From: Gelidibacter salicanalis
Lineage (GTDB): Bacteria > Bacteroidota > Bacteroidia > Flavobacteriales > Flavobacteriaceae
Assembly (NCBI RefSeq): GCF_007997285.1
Contig: NZ_VORX01000003.1
Coordinates: forward strand, 62,001 to 126,000
Length of the DNA stretch: 64,000 nucleotides
Direction of reading: 5' to 3'
In this document: piece after piece, positions 43,946 through 51,629 of the stretch
How positions within the stretch are numbered: position 1 is the first letter of the stretch
How the letters are laid out: every line of letters starts with the position of its first letter
The notes under the pieces: generated by a model
Seen by the model: the letters and a program-made list of their open reading frames with translations, nothing else
Told to the model about the DNA's origin: nothing
Database searches by the model: none
Translations under genes and position numbers: made by a program

Positions 43946-44758
43946 ATGAAACACCTAACCCTACTAGTATTACTTTTTACATCGTTCGCTTTTTCTCAAA
44001 TTGATGAGAACCAGAAGGAGCAACTATCGGCTACTAAACAATCAAACGATTTTGTTTATGAAGCCAACCAACTTATGGATACGGACGATTTTATTTCCGC
44101 AGAAAAAGAATATCGCAAAGCCATTTCAAAACAACCGTCCTCAGTTGCAGGAACTTACAACTTAGGAAATTCCTATTACAAAAAAGGAAACTACGAAGAG
44201 GCCTTGTACCGCCAACAACAAGCGGCTAAAAATGCCACGGAAAAATCGGAAAAACACAAAGCTTTTCATAATATTGGAAATATTTTAATGAAGAACAAGC
44301 AGTGTAAAGAAGCTGTTGAAGCTTATAAGAGTGCCCTTAGAAATGATCCTACGGATGATGAAACGCGTTACAATCTTGGTTTAGCTAAAGAATGTGCTGA
44401 GCAGCAAAAAGACGATCAGCCAGACGAAAATCAAGATAAGGACAAAGAAAAGAACGACGAGGATAAGGATAAAGATAAAGACGATAAAGATCAACAGGAT
44501 CAGGACAACAAAGACAATAAAGACGACCAAAAAGATCAGGATAAAAAAGAGGGCGAGGATAAGAAAGATGAGGGGAAACCTAAAGATGAAGAAGGGAAGG
44601 ATGAACAACAACAGCAAAAACCTCAGCCTGGAAAATTGTCTCCACAACAAATAAAGAACTTATTGGAAGCCATGAATAATCAGGAACAAAAAGTTCAAGA
44701 AAAAATGAATGCCGATAAACAAAAAGGCATTAAAGTAGAAACAGAAAAAGACTGGTAA
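43946..44758 (+). CDS. batC: BatC, secreted TPR protein with Asp/Lys-rich low-complexity region
   Basis: A protein of 270 residues. The ATG at 43946 (MKHLTLLVLLFTSFAFSQ) begins a clean signal peptide; the frame is open 16 codons further up. Three TPR-like helical pairs cover about 30-150 (AEKEYRKAISKQPSSVAGTYNLG; CKEAVEAYKSALRNDPTDDE). A run dominated by Asp, Lys, Glu and Gln occupies about 155-225; its near-repetitive GAT/AAA codons leave all reading frames open, producing spurious antisense frames. It then ends in a helical tail. Expected to be periplasmic. Confidence 0.9.
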   Translation: MKHLTLLVLLFTSFAFSQIDENQKEQLSATKQSNDFVYEANQLMDTDDFISAEKEYRKAISKQPSSVAGTYNLGNSYYKKGNYEEALYRQQQAAKNATEKSEKHKAFHNIGNILMKNKQCKEAVEAYKSALRNDPTDDETRYNLGLAKECAEQQKDDQPDENQDKDKEKNDEDKDKDKDDKDQQDQDNKDNKDDQKDQDKKEGEDKKDEGKPKDEEGKDEQQQQKPQPGKLSPQQIKNLLEAMNNQEQKVQEKMNADKQKGIKVETEKDW

Positions 44759-44772
44759 AACGGTTTTTGTTA

Positions 44773-44940
44773 ATGAATAACGATCTATTTATTGGCGACA
44801 AAGAAAAAATCTCAAAGGTTTTAGATGAGAGCAATCAACTCATTTCAATAGTTGTCGCAAGTATTAAAACCTCAAAAAGCAATAATTCAAAAATCGTTAA
44901 TCATTATTCGATGTTCGTTAATTTTTTAATTTACAGATGA
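44773..44940 (+). pseudogene. Relic of a four-helix-bundle (23S rRNA IVP-type) gene, tentative
   Basis: A 55-codon frame opens just after batC and overlaps the batD start by four bases (ATGA). Its first part, GDKEKISKVLDESNQLISI with the following VVASIKTSKSNN, resembles the last helix of four-helix-bundle proteins of the 23S rRNA intervening-sequence type. Complete members have about 120 residues. The rest of the frame is made of 7-base repeats (44894-44928). It might instead be a short expressed frame. The family resemblance is from pattern only. Confidence 0.3.
44894..44928. repeat. Heptad-phased repeat before batD
   Basis: Five 7-base units (TCGTTAA, TCATTAT, TCGATGT, TCGTTAA, TTTTTTA) in strict phase, ending nine bases before the batD ATG. 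The unit differs from the CTGNNNN type but resembles the reverse complement of the GAATTAC type at 39937. Confidence 0.65.
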
Positions 44941-46712
44941 AATTAAAGACATTCATACTATTATTTTTAATACTCCTCAGCACAGGTCTTGCCTCCGCCC
45001 AAATAAAATTTGAGGCGAAAGTCAGCAAGACGCAACTGGGTATTAATGAGCGTTTACGCGTTGATTTTGAAATGAACACTGATGGTGATAATTTCAGTCC
45101 ACCGTCCTTCGCTGATTTTACGGTGGTAGGTGGCCCGAACCAATCGGTCAGCCATTCCTGGATTAACGGTGTACGCTCCTTTTCAAAAACCTACAGTTAT
45201 TTTCTTGCTCCGAAAAAAACCGGATCGATTACCATCAATCAAGCGACCATAGAAATTGAAGGAGAAACTTATAAAACGTCACCCGTAACCGTGCAAATCT
45301 CCACGGCAGTCAGCAGGCCCAATGATCCTGATGATGTTGAAAACGTTGCGGATGACAACGTCCATCTGATTGCTGAAATCTCCAAAACCAATCCGTATTT
45401 AAATGAAGCGGTAACCGTAACATATAAACTTTATGTTTCTGAGGACATTGGGGTGAGTAATTTTAGAGAGAATGGCAACCCACGGTATAATGATTTTTGG
45501 AGCCAGAATATCGATCTAAAGGGCAGCCAGATACAAAAAACGCAATATAAAGGGCGCAATTACCGCTATTTGGTGATCCGTAAAACGGTCCTTTATCCTC
45601 AAAAATCAGGAAAATTAGAAATTGAACCCTTAAGTTTAGACCTTACCGTGCAGGTACCTAGTAAAAGGCGCGATTTCTTTGGAACTTTCGTGCCGACAGA
45701 AGTTCATAAAACCGTTTCTGCCGGTAGTAAAACTTTAACCGTTAAAGCACTACCTGAAAATGGAAAACCTTTGGATTTCTCTGGAGCCGTTGGCGATTTC
45801 GATTTTAAATTAACCACCTCAAAAACTAATTTAAACGCGACAGAATCTTTACAAGCCCGGGTTGAAGTGACCGGCAAAGGAAACTTAAAATTATTTCAAT
45901 TGCCAAAACTGAGCATCCCAAGTGCACTTGAGGTGTATGAGCCAGAACACACTGAAAACATTAAAACACTTTCAGAAGGCATGCAAGGCAGCATTGTAGA
46001 CAATTATACCATTGTGCCGCAGTTTAAAGGCAAGTATCCTATCCCGAATATCGATTTTACCTATTTTGATTTAAAATCAGAAACATATAAAACAATTTCT
46101 TCTGGGGAGGTGGTGGTCAATGTTCTTGACGGCCCTACAAACAACTCCAATACTGATAGCAATATTGCTGGTTCTGGAGATGGTAAGCAGCGTGTAACTA
46201 TGAACAACGACCAATTTGCGTTCGTTAAAAGCAATGCCAATCTAGAGCCGATAGAATCGGAACCTTTTTTAAATTCCACGGTGTTTTGGAGCGTCTTATT
46301 GTTGCCTCTCATGGCCATTCCGTTGGCCATGGTTTTCCGCAGAAAGAAAGCAGAACGCGCAGCTGATGTTAGTGGAAACAAAGTCCGTAAAGCAGATAAG
46401 CTTGCTAAAAAATATTTAGGTTTTGCCAAAAAAGCCTTGGGTCAGAAAGAAGCGTTTTATATTGCTTTAGAGAAAGCGCTTCATAATTACCTTAAAGCCA
46501 AGTTGCGCATTGAAACGAGCGATTTAAGCAAGGACCGCATTCAGCAGTTATTATTGAAGCGGGAGGTTAATGAAGCCGTAGTGACGGATTTCCTTTCTAT
46601 TCTGGACAGTTGTGAATTGGCACGTTATACGCCATTTACAGAGGTCACTATGCAACACGATTATGATAAGGCAGCCACGACCATTTCAGTAATTGACAAA
46701 CAGATTAAGTAA
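44937..46712 (+). CDS. batD: BatD, periplasmic oxygen-tolerance-type protein
   Basis: A protein of 591 residues: signal peptide (to about 21), several Ig-like beta-sandwich domains (about 25-430) beginning IKFEAKVSKTQLGINERLRVDFE, one transmembrane helix (about 453-472) and a cytoplasmic helical tail. This is the BatD (Aer/oxygen tolerance) architecture. The large extracytoplasmic part probably assembles with BatA/BatB. The next gene follows after a single base. Confidence 0.92.
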   Translation: MKLKTFILLFLILLSTGLASAQIKFEAKVSKTQLGINERLRVDFEMNTDGDNFSPPSFADFTVVGGPNQSVSHSWINGVRSFSKTYSYFLAPKKTGSITINQATIEIEGETYKTSPVTVQISTAVSRPNDPDDVENVADDNVHLIAEISKTNPYLNEAVTVTYKLYVSEDIGVSNFRENGNPRYNDFWSQNIDLKGSQIQKTQYKGRNYRYLVIRKTVLYPQKSGKLEIEPLSLDLTVQVPSKRRDFFGTFVPTEVHKTVSAGSKTLTVKALPENGKPLDFSGAVGDFDFKLTTSKTNLNATESLQARVEVTGKGNLKLFQLPKLSIPSALEVYEPEHTENIKTLSEGMQGSIVDNYTIVPQFKGKYPIPNIDFTYFDLKSETYKTISSGEVVVNVLDGPTNNSNTDSNIAGSGDGKQRVTMNNDQFAFVKSNANLEPIESEPFLNSTVFWSVLLLPLMAIPLAMVFRRKKAERAADVSGNKVRKADKLAKKYLGFAKKALGQKEAFYIALEKALHNYLKAKLRIETSDLSKDRIQQLLLKREVNEAVVTDFLSILDSCELARYTPFTEVTMQHDYDKAATTISVIDKQIK

Positions 46713-46713
46713 C

Positions 46714-47463
46714 ATGAAACATTTTGTTTATATACTGACGTTTTTAATTGGGACATTGGGATTTGCTCAAAACGAAGCACTGTTTGAACAGGCCAACAAG
46801 CTTTACAATGATGGTGATTTTGAACAGTCCATTTCCAAATACGAAGCAATTCTTGAGGCCGGAGAACACTCGGCAGCAGTATACTTTAATTTAGGGAATG
46901 CGCATTACAAATTGAACCACATTGCACCAAGCATCTATTATTACGAAAAAGCGCTCAAACTGGCTCCAAATGACCAGGAAATAAAGAATAATATTGCGTT
47001 TGCCCGGAATATGACCATTGATGCCATTGACAAAGCTCCAGAATTAGGGTTTTCAAAATTCACAAAAAAAATTACCAATTGGCTTACTTTTGATACTTGG
47101 GCTGTAGTCTCCGTGGTGTTTATGCTCCTTTTTGTAGTGCTCTATCTGCTATTCTATTTTACATATGAATCGGCAAAAAAAAGAATGGCCTTTGTTGCTG
47201 CCATGTCCTTTTTTATCTTGGCCTGTAGTGCGGTAGCGCTAGCTTTTGCTAATTACAATCTGGTTAAAAATGACCATCCCGCCATAGTCTTTGCCAAGGA
47301 AAGTCAAGTTAAAAGCGAACCCAATTTGAGGAGCACGGAATCCTTTAAACTCCATGAAGGCACCAAAGTGCACATCATAGATACCGTGAATAATTGGAAG
47401 AAAATTAAACTTGCTGATGGCAAAACTGGATGGATCCCTAAAGATGCCATCAAAGCGATTTAA
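46714..47463 (+). CDS. batE: BatE, TPR and SH3-domain membrane protein
   Basis: A protein of 249 residues, last gene of the bat operon. The ATG at 46714 (MKHFVYILTFLIGTLGFAQ) starts a signal peptide. Two TPR units (about 20-100; QSISKYEAILEAGEHSAAVYF and YYEKALKLAPNDQE) precede two transmembrane helices (about 130-150 and 158-180). A C-terminal bacterial SH3 domain (about 190-248) ends in GWIPKDAIKAI. This TPR-TM-SH3 order is typical of BatE. It starts one base after the batD stop codon. Confidence 0.92.
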   Translation: MKHFVYILTFLIGTLGFAQNEALFEQANKLYNDGDFEQSISKYEAILEAGEHSAAVYFNLGNAHYKLNHIAPSIYYYEKALKLAPNDQEIKNNIAFARNMTIDAIDKAPELGFSKFTKKITNWLTFDTWAVVSVVFMLLFVVLYLLFYFTYESAKKRMAFVAAMSFFILACSAVALAFANYNLVKNDHPAIVFAKESQVKSEPNLRSTESFKLHEGTKVHIIDTVNNWKKIKLADGKTGWIPKDAIKAI

Positions 47464-47485
47464 GTATTAAAAGTTATTAATTTTC

Positions 47486-47540
47486 GCTCTATTTACTTGA
47501 ATTTTATCCAAAATTTTGAGTATTTCAATAGAGCTTTTCT
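47486..47540 (+). terminator. Weak candidate terminator of the bat operon
   Basis: GCTCTAT at 47486-47492 pairs with ATAGAGC at 47528-47534 across a long loop, followed by TTTTCTTCTT. Confidence 0.35.
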
Positions 47541-47669
47541 TCTTAAATTGCACTTAAATTCTCACCTCCCCACGCTTCAACCCTGTAGAATAATCTTAAA
47601 TAATTAGTTTAGAAAAGGCATATCTTTATTACTTTTATGATCTGTATTTCTAGGTTATTGGACATTTGA

Positions 47670-47704
47670 GCCTAACGTAGGCACTAATGTCATAAGATTG
47701 ACAT
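47670..47704. promoter_or_regulatory. Paired inverted repeats upstream of the XRE gene
   Basis: GCCTA-ACG-TAGGC and ATGTCA-TAAGAT-TGACAT lie side by side about 70-100 bases before the helix-turn-helix gene. They could be operators for its autoregulation. Position and symmetry are the only evidence. Confidence 0.35.
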
Positions 47705-47771
47705 AGAAGTGACGCAACCATTAGAACAACCTGAAAATATCTTTGCTGGGTAATCATTAAACTACATCAAA

Positions 47772-48374
47772 ATGAAAAATCAAAACTTAGCAATTAAAAT
47801 TAAAGACTTACGAAATCGGAAAGGATTTTCTCAAGAACAACTGGCGGAAGAATCAAAATTAAGTCTCAGAACAATTCAGCGAATTGAAAAAGGAGAGTCA
47901 ATTCCTAGGGGAGATACGCTGATAAAATTAACTCAGGCACTGGAAGTAACACCAGATGATCTTTTGGAATGGACAGATATTGAAGATAAAGGATATTTGA
48001 CTCTGTTACACCTTAGCGCTATGAGCATTCTAATTCAGCCTCTATTAGGAATAATAATTCCACTTGTAATGTGGATTTTAAAGAGAGAAAAGATAAAACT
48101 TGTGGATGATACGGGTCGAAAACTCATCAGTTTTCAAATTACTTGGACTTTAATTCTATTTGTTGTTTTAATGATAGCAACTAAAGGGTCATTTATTCCT
48201 ATTGATTTTAATCTATTAAATTCATTTCCTTTATTGATTACAAATTTCTCAACCGTCGGTTTGGTGATATTATTTTTGTACCTATATAATATAATTTCTA
48301 TTATTTTGAACATTAGAAAAAGTCAAAAAGGACTGAAGAATTTATACATACCTGCAATTCCATTTTTGAAATAA
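47772..48374 (+). CDS. Membrane-anchored XRE-family regulator with DUF4870-like domain
   Basis: A protein of 200 residues. A complete XRE helix-turn-helix lies at about 8-64 (KIKDLRNRKGFSQEQLAEESKLSLRTIQRIEKGESIPR). It is joined to a membrane domain of four hydrophobic segments (about 76-95, 120-138, 148-170 and 175-190) whose pattern (LLHLSAMSILIQPLLGIIIPLVMW) resembles DUF4870. A DNA-binding domain tethered to the membrane suggests a sensor of envelope state. Target genes are unknown; the symmetric sites upstream suggest autoregulation. No operon partner is evident. Confidence 0.82.
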   Translation: MKNQNLAIKIKDLRNRKGFSQEQLAEESKLSLRTIQRIEKGESIPRGDTLIKLTQALEVTPDDLLEWTDIEDKGYLTLLHLSAMSILIQPLLGIIIPLVMWILKREKIKLVDDTGRKLISFQITWTLILFVVLMIATKGSFIPIDFNLLNSFPLLITNFSTVGLVILFLYLYNIISIILNIRKSQKGLKNLYIPAIPFLK

Positions 48375-48706
48375 AACAACATTGTTGTCCGATAAGAATC
48401 AAGATCGCTGCGCTGTTAAAATCAGGTATAAAAACTTACTGGCAACTCACTGACAAACAACGATCATTTACATATAAATAATCGAATCACTCTTGGTAGA
48501 AAAAGCTTTTAAAAAGTAAGGTGTCATTTCATAAATCTCCTAATGTCTCTTGATCTAAAGAAGTTTGCTAATTTATATATATTTTTACCGGACATTAATG
48601 ATAAAAAAATATTGTAAAACAAAAATGTGTATAAACAATGGCTAGTCCTTGTTACCTGGAAAGCATCATGCCATTGCTCATACACCAAACGATAATACTG
48701 TAACCC
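48375..48706. other. Spacer with a long imperfect inverted repeat
   Basis: This 332-base spacer before the carbonic anhydrase gene has no supported gene. Near its end lies an imperfect inverted repeat (48627-48685). The remainder is AT-rich, and no match to a -7 box was recognised near the start codon. Confidence 0.6.
48627..48685. repeat. Imperfect inverted repeat upstream of carbonic anhydrase
   Basis: GTGTAT (48627-48632) and CAATGGC (48636-48642) pair with GCCATTG (48670-48676) and ATACAC (48680-48685), separated by symmetric 3-base mismatches and a 27-base loop. It ends 21 bases before the ATG, so it could fold in the mRNA leader or be the remnant of a small mobile element. Confidence 0.65.
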
Positions 48707-49333
48707 ATGGATGTAAAGAACGTATTTAAAAACAATGAAGCCTGGATTAAGGATAAACTCTCTAAAAACCCTTGCTATTTTGAAGATTTAGGGAAAGGCC
48801 AAAATCCGGAATTGTTATTTATTGGATGTTCAGACAGTCGTGTCACGGCCGAAGAATTGATGGGTTTAGGGCCTGGTGAAGTGTTTGTTCACAGGAATAT
48901 TGCGAATATGGTAATCAGTATTGACCTCAATGTGATGTCTGTGGTCAATTACGCCGTAAACAATTTAAAAGTTAAGGATGTCGTGGTTTGTGGTCATTAT
49001 GAATGTGGTGGTGTTAAAGCGGCCATGCAATCTGAAGATTTGGGTATTTTAAACCCGTGGCTGCGTAACATTCGTGATGTGTACCGCATCCACCGTAACA
49101 CTCTCAATGCTATTCCAGATGAAAATGAGCGGTACAACCGCCTTGTAGAATTGAACGTGCAGGAACAGTGTGTCAATTTAATTAAAACCGCGGCGGTTCA
49201 AAAAGCCAATAGAGATAGAGGTCTTGTAGTCCACGGATGGGTATTTGATGTGCATACTGGCAAGCTGATCGATTTAAATATCGATTTTGATGGCTATTTA
49301 AATGATATCATGGAAATCTATCGTTTGGATTAA
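48707..49333 (+). CDS. can: Beta-class carbonic anhydrase
   Basis: Zinc enzyme that interconverts CO2 and bicarbonate, 208 residues. All zinc ligands are present: Cys41, Asp43 (with the Arg45 dyad in CSDSR), His97 and Cys100 (CGHYECGG). The substrate-side segment GEVFVHRNIANMV is intact. Bicarbonate from this enzyme feeds carboxylases such as those of fatty-acid synthesis and anaplerosis. It is convergent with cvpA. Confidence 0.96.
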   Translation: MDVKNVFKNNEAWIKDKLSKNPCYFEDLGKGQNPELLFIGCSDSRVTAEELMGLGPGEVFVHRNIANMVISIDLNVMSVVNYAVNNLKVKDVVVCGHYECGGVKAAMQSEDLGILNPWLRNIRDVYRIHRNTLNAIPDENERYNRLVELNVQEQCVNLIKTAAVQKANRDRGLVVHGWVFDVHTGKLIDLNIDFDGYLNDIMEIYRLD

Positions 49334-49349
49334 CGACAAGCATCAAATA

Positions 49350-49901
49350 TTAAATGAGGTCAGAGGGGGCTTCTTCTGTTAAAGCATCGTCGTCTTCTAA
49401 ATGCTCTTCCAATTCGTTTTTCTTTTCCAAAATCACCGGAAAAATTGCTGGCACCAATGATTTTATAGGAGCGTATAACATGGAGTCTTCAATACTCTCG
49501 TCGTCAGTGAGGGGAATGGCCCTATTCATATTATCAAAAACATTGAGGATAACGCTTAAGATAACTGCGACTTTTATAGCGCCAAAAAGGGCTCCAAGCA
49601 ACTTATTGACAATACCTAAGGCGGCAAAGTCCGCCAGTGTGGTCAAGGCTTTTCCTGCTAATGCGATGACTAAAACAATGATGAGAAAGGTAGCCGCAAA
49701 TGCCACAATATTGACGGTTTTTTCATCCCACTGCGAATTGTCATCAATAAATGTAGCTGCATAATTACTAAAATGGATGGCGCCATATATCCCCGCCACC
49801 AAAGCCACTAAAGAGGCAATTTCAACAAAAAAACCTTTCATCAGTCCGCGTACCAATCCAAAAAGGATTAGGGCAGTCAAAACGATATCCAAAACACTCA
49901 T
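49350..49901 (-). CDS. CvpA family membrane protein
   Basis: A protein of 183 residues with four hydrophobic helices (about 5-25, 28-47, 64-86 and 103-124) and an acidic Glu/Asp tail. The start MSVLDIVLTALILFGLVRGLMKGFF is the CvpA signature (the family is named for colicin V production). Its function in flavobacteria is not established. An exact -7 box at 49919-49926 supports the start. Confidence 0.88.
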   Translation of the reverse strand: MSVLDIVLTALILFGLVRGLMKGFFVEIASLVALVAGIYGAIHFSNYAATFIDDNSQWDEKTVNIVAFAATFLIIVLVIALAGKALTTLADFAALGIVNKLLGALFGAIKVAVILSVILNVFDNMNRAIPLTDDESIEDSMLYAPIKSLVPAIFPVILEKKNELEEHLEDDDALTEEAPSDLI

Positions 49902-49918
49902 ATCTTACAGAATTTCGT

Positions 49919-49926
49919 CAAATATA
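49919..49926 (-). promoter_or_regulatory. -7 box of cvpA-type gene
   Basis: TATATTTG on the minus strand matches TAnnTTTG, 17 bases before the ATG. It lies back to back with the -7 box at 49930-49937, so the two divergent promoters overlap. Confidence 0.5.
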
Positions 49927-49929
49927 AGT

Positions 49930-49937
49930 TAACTTTG
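49930..49937 (+). promoter_or_regulatory. -7 box for the gene at 50028
   Basis: TAACTTTG matches TAnnTTTG exactly. The predicted leader is about 85 bases long. Confidence 0.45.
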
Positions 49938-50027
49938 CGAGAAATTAATTTGACGAGGATCTTGAAGTTGCGCCGCAATTTTCAATGAGATTTGGTTCCT
50001 TTTAATTCTAAACCTGAAACTAAAGAA

Positions 50028-50384
50028 ATGTCAAGAGACGAACAATTAAAACAGCGCTGGGAACTTGTGGTTCAAAAATTATCAGATCAGTTTGCTGAAG
50101 GAGACCCTTTAGATTTGGATGCCATTATTTATTTAATTGGGGTTCAAGAGCTAGGACAACTTCATAAAAAATTTAAAAAAGATCATAAATTAGATTTAAT
50201 GCATATTGCTATTTGCCGTTTGCTAGAACCGTATGGCTATTATGAGTTTGATTTTTATGACGATGATAAGTGGCCGCATTACAAGGTTAAAGAACAATTA
50301 CCACCTTTAAAAGCAGGGGAGCAAAGCGTCTTGATGAAAGAAGCCATTGTGAATTATTTTGTAGAAGTGGAATTTATTCAGTAA
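50028..50384 (+). CDS. Small conserved protein of unknown function
   Basis: Acidic cytoplasmic protein of 118 residues beginning MSRDEQLKQRWELVVQKLSD at 50028. The frame is open to 49992, but those residues look untranslated. It includes FAEGDPLDLDAIIYLIGVQELGQ and LMHIAICRLLEPYGYYEFDFYDDD. I do not recognise a characterised family. It sits between cvpA (divergent) and pheS. Function unknown. Confidence 0.78.
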   Translation: MSRDEQLKQRWELVVQKLSDQFAEGDPLDLDAIIYLIGVQELGQLHKKFKKDHKLDLMHIAICRLLEPYGYYEFDFYDDDKWPHYKVKEQLPPLKAGEQSVLMKEAIVNYFVEVEFIQ

Positions 50385-50461
50385 GATTTTATCCGGTGAA
50401 AAGTTCTTCAAAATAAACTGGAATTCAACTCTAATCACTAAGGTAAAATCCAAAAAAACAG

Positions 50462-50469
50462 TAAATTTG
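50462..50469 (+). promoter_or_regulatory. -7 box of pheS
   Basis: TAAATTTG matches TAnnTTTG and ends 18 bases before the ATG. Confidence 0.5.
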
Positions 50470-50487
50470 CCATTCATTTTTTGACTT

Positions 50488-51507
50488 ATGATAGACAAGA
50501 TAAAAGAAAGTATTGCTGAAGCTGAAGCATTTGAGGCGCACACAAAGGAAGAAATCGAAGCGTTTCGGATTAAATATTTAGGTAAAAAAGGCGTGTTAAA
50601 TGCTTATTTTGCCGAATTTAAAAACGTGCCCAACGAGCAAAAGAAAGCGTTTGGACAGGTGATTAATCAGCTGAAGACTACTGCAGAAGAAAAAGTGAAC
50701 ACTTTAAAGGAAGTGTTGGAAAGCAAAGAGGAAGTTAAGGGCATCTATGGCGATTTGTCACGTCCTGGAGAACCTATTGCAATTGGCGCTCGTCATCCTA
50801 TTTCATTAGTGAAAAATCAAATTATTGACATCTTTTCTCGCATAGGCTTTAATGTAAGTGAAGGCCCAGAAATTGAAGATGATTGGCATAACTTTACGGC
50901 ATTAAATCTGCCAGAATACCATCCGGCAAGAGACATGCAGGACACCTTTTTTATCCAAACTGATCCTGATATTTTATTGCGTACCCACACTAGCTCAGTA
51001 CAGGTGCGTTATATGGAAAATAACCAACCTCCTATCCGTACCATTTCACCAGGTCGGGTGTACAGAAATGAAGCTATTTCATCGCGGTCACACTGTTTTT
51101 TCCACCAAGTGGAAGGGCTGTATATTGACAAGGATGTTAGTTTTGCCGATTTAAAACAAACCCTTCAATATTTTACCACGGAAATGTTTGGGAAAAGCAA
51201 GATTAGATTGCGTCCCTCCTATTTCCCATTTACTGAGCCTAGCGCTGAAGTAGATGTGTACTGGGGATTGGAAACCGAAATTGACCACCGCATCACCAAA
51301 GGAACCGGTTGGTTAGAAATTATGGGGTGCGGCATGGTAGATCCTAATGTTCTTGAAAACTGTGGTATTGACTCAAAAATATATTCTGGATTTGCATTCG
51401 GCATGGGGATCGATCGTATTGCCATGTTATTACATCAAATTGGCGATATCCGCTTATTAAGTGAAAACGATGTTAGGTTTTTAGAGCAGTTTAAATCTGC
51501 TTTATAA
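50488..51507 (+). CDS. pheS: Phenylalanine--tRNA ligase alpha subunit
   Basis: Catalytic subunit of the class IIc alpha2beta2 synthetase, 339 residues. The N-terminal coiled coil (about 1-85) binds tRNA. Motif 1 begins near HPISLVKNQIIDIF, motif 2 is in GRVYRNEAISSRSHCFFHQVEG, and motif 3 is in GFAFGMGIDRIAMLLH. The beta-subunit gene pheT is not adjacent here, as is common in Bacteroidota. It ends in a strong terminator at 51530-51557. Confidence 0.97.
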   Translation: MIDKIKESIAEAEAFEAHTKEEIEAFRIKYLGKKGVLNAYFAEFKNVPNEQKKAFGQVINQLKTTAEEKVNTLKEVLESKEEVKGIYGDLSRPGEPIAIGARHPISLVKNQIIDIFSRIGFNVSEGPEIEDDWHNFTALNLPEYHPARDMQDTFFIQTDPDILLRTHTSSVQVRYMENNQPPIRTISPGRVYRNEAISSRSHCFFHQVEGLYIDKDVSFADLKQTLQYFTTEMFGKSKIRLRPSYFPFTEPSAEVDVYWGLETEIDHRITKGTGWLEIMGCGMVDPNVLENCGIDSKIYSGFAFGMGIDRIAMLLHQIGDIRLLSENDVRFLEQFKSAL

Positions 51508-51529
51508 AATCTTACTGCTTATAACTATT

Positions 51530-51557
51530 AACCGATAGCTCCATATCGGTTTTTTTA
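51530..51557 (+). terminator. Intrinsic terminator after pheS
   Basis: An 8-bp perfect stem (AACCGATA at 51530-51537 with TATCGGTT at 51544-51551), a 6-base loop and a T run. Confidence 0.88.
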
Positions 51558-51581
51558 TTTAACATTTCTTTAACTTCGTTT

Positions 51582-51601
51582 GGTTCGGTTTGTTCCGAAC
51601 C
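51582..51601. promoter_or_regulatory. Perfect palindromic operator candidate of the efflux operon
   Basis: GGTTCGG-N6-CCGAACC is a perfect 7-base-arm inverted repeat placed just upstream of the -7 box (51607-51614), where a repressor would block RNA polymerase. The following gene is the likely repressor. Confidence 0.6.
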
Positions 51602-51606
51602 TATCT

Positions 51607-51614
51607 TATCTTTG
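51607..51614 (+). promoter_or_regulatory. -7 box of the efflux operon
   Basis: TATCTTTG matches TAnnTTTG and ends 15 bases before the regulator ATG. TTTG occurs in the palindrome (51589-51592), but at an unusually short distance. Confidence 0.6.
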
Positions 51615-51629
51615 CATAAAATTTGAACA

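Larger units (their letters stand above)
47464..47771. other. Spacer after the bat operon with two inverted repeats
   Basis: This 308-base gap has no gene. A weak 7-bp stem (GCTCTAT/ATAGAGC, 47486-47534) followed by TTTTC may end the bat transcript. Two perfect inverted repeats lie closer to the regulator gene: GCCTA-N3-TAGGC (47670-47682) and ATGTCA-N6-TGACAT (47687-47704). Confidence 0.6.

Noticed and set aside
44381-44654. Frames on both strands inside batC
   Set aside because: They arise from the Asp/Lys low-complexity tract; the Ile/Leu- and Lys/Arg-only translations are not protein-like.
48627-48685. Integron attC site
   Set aside because: The core-site pattern (RYYYAAC with GTTRRRY) is not present at the ends, and no integrase gene is nearby.
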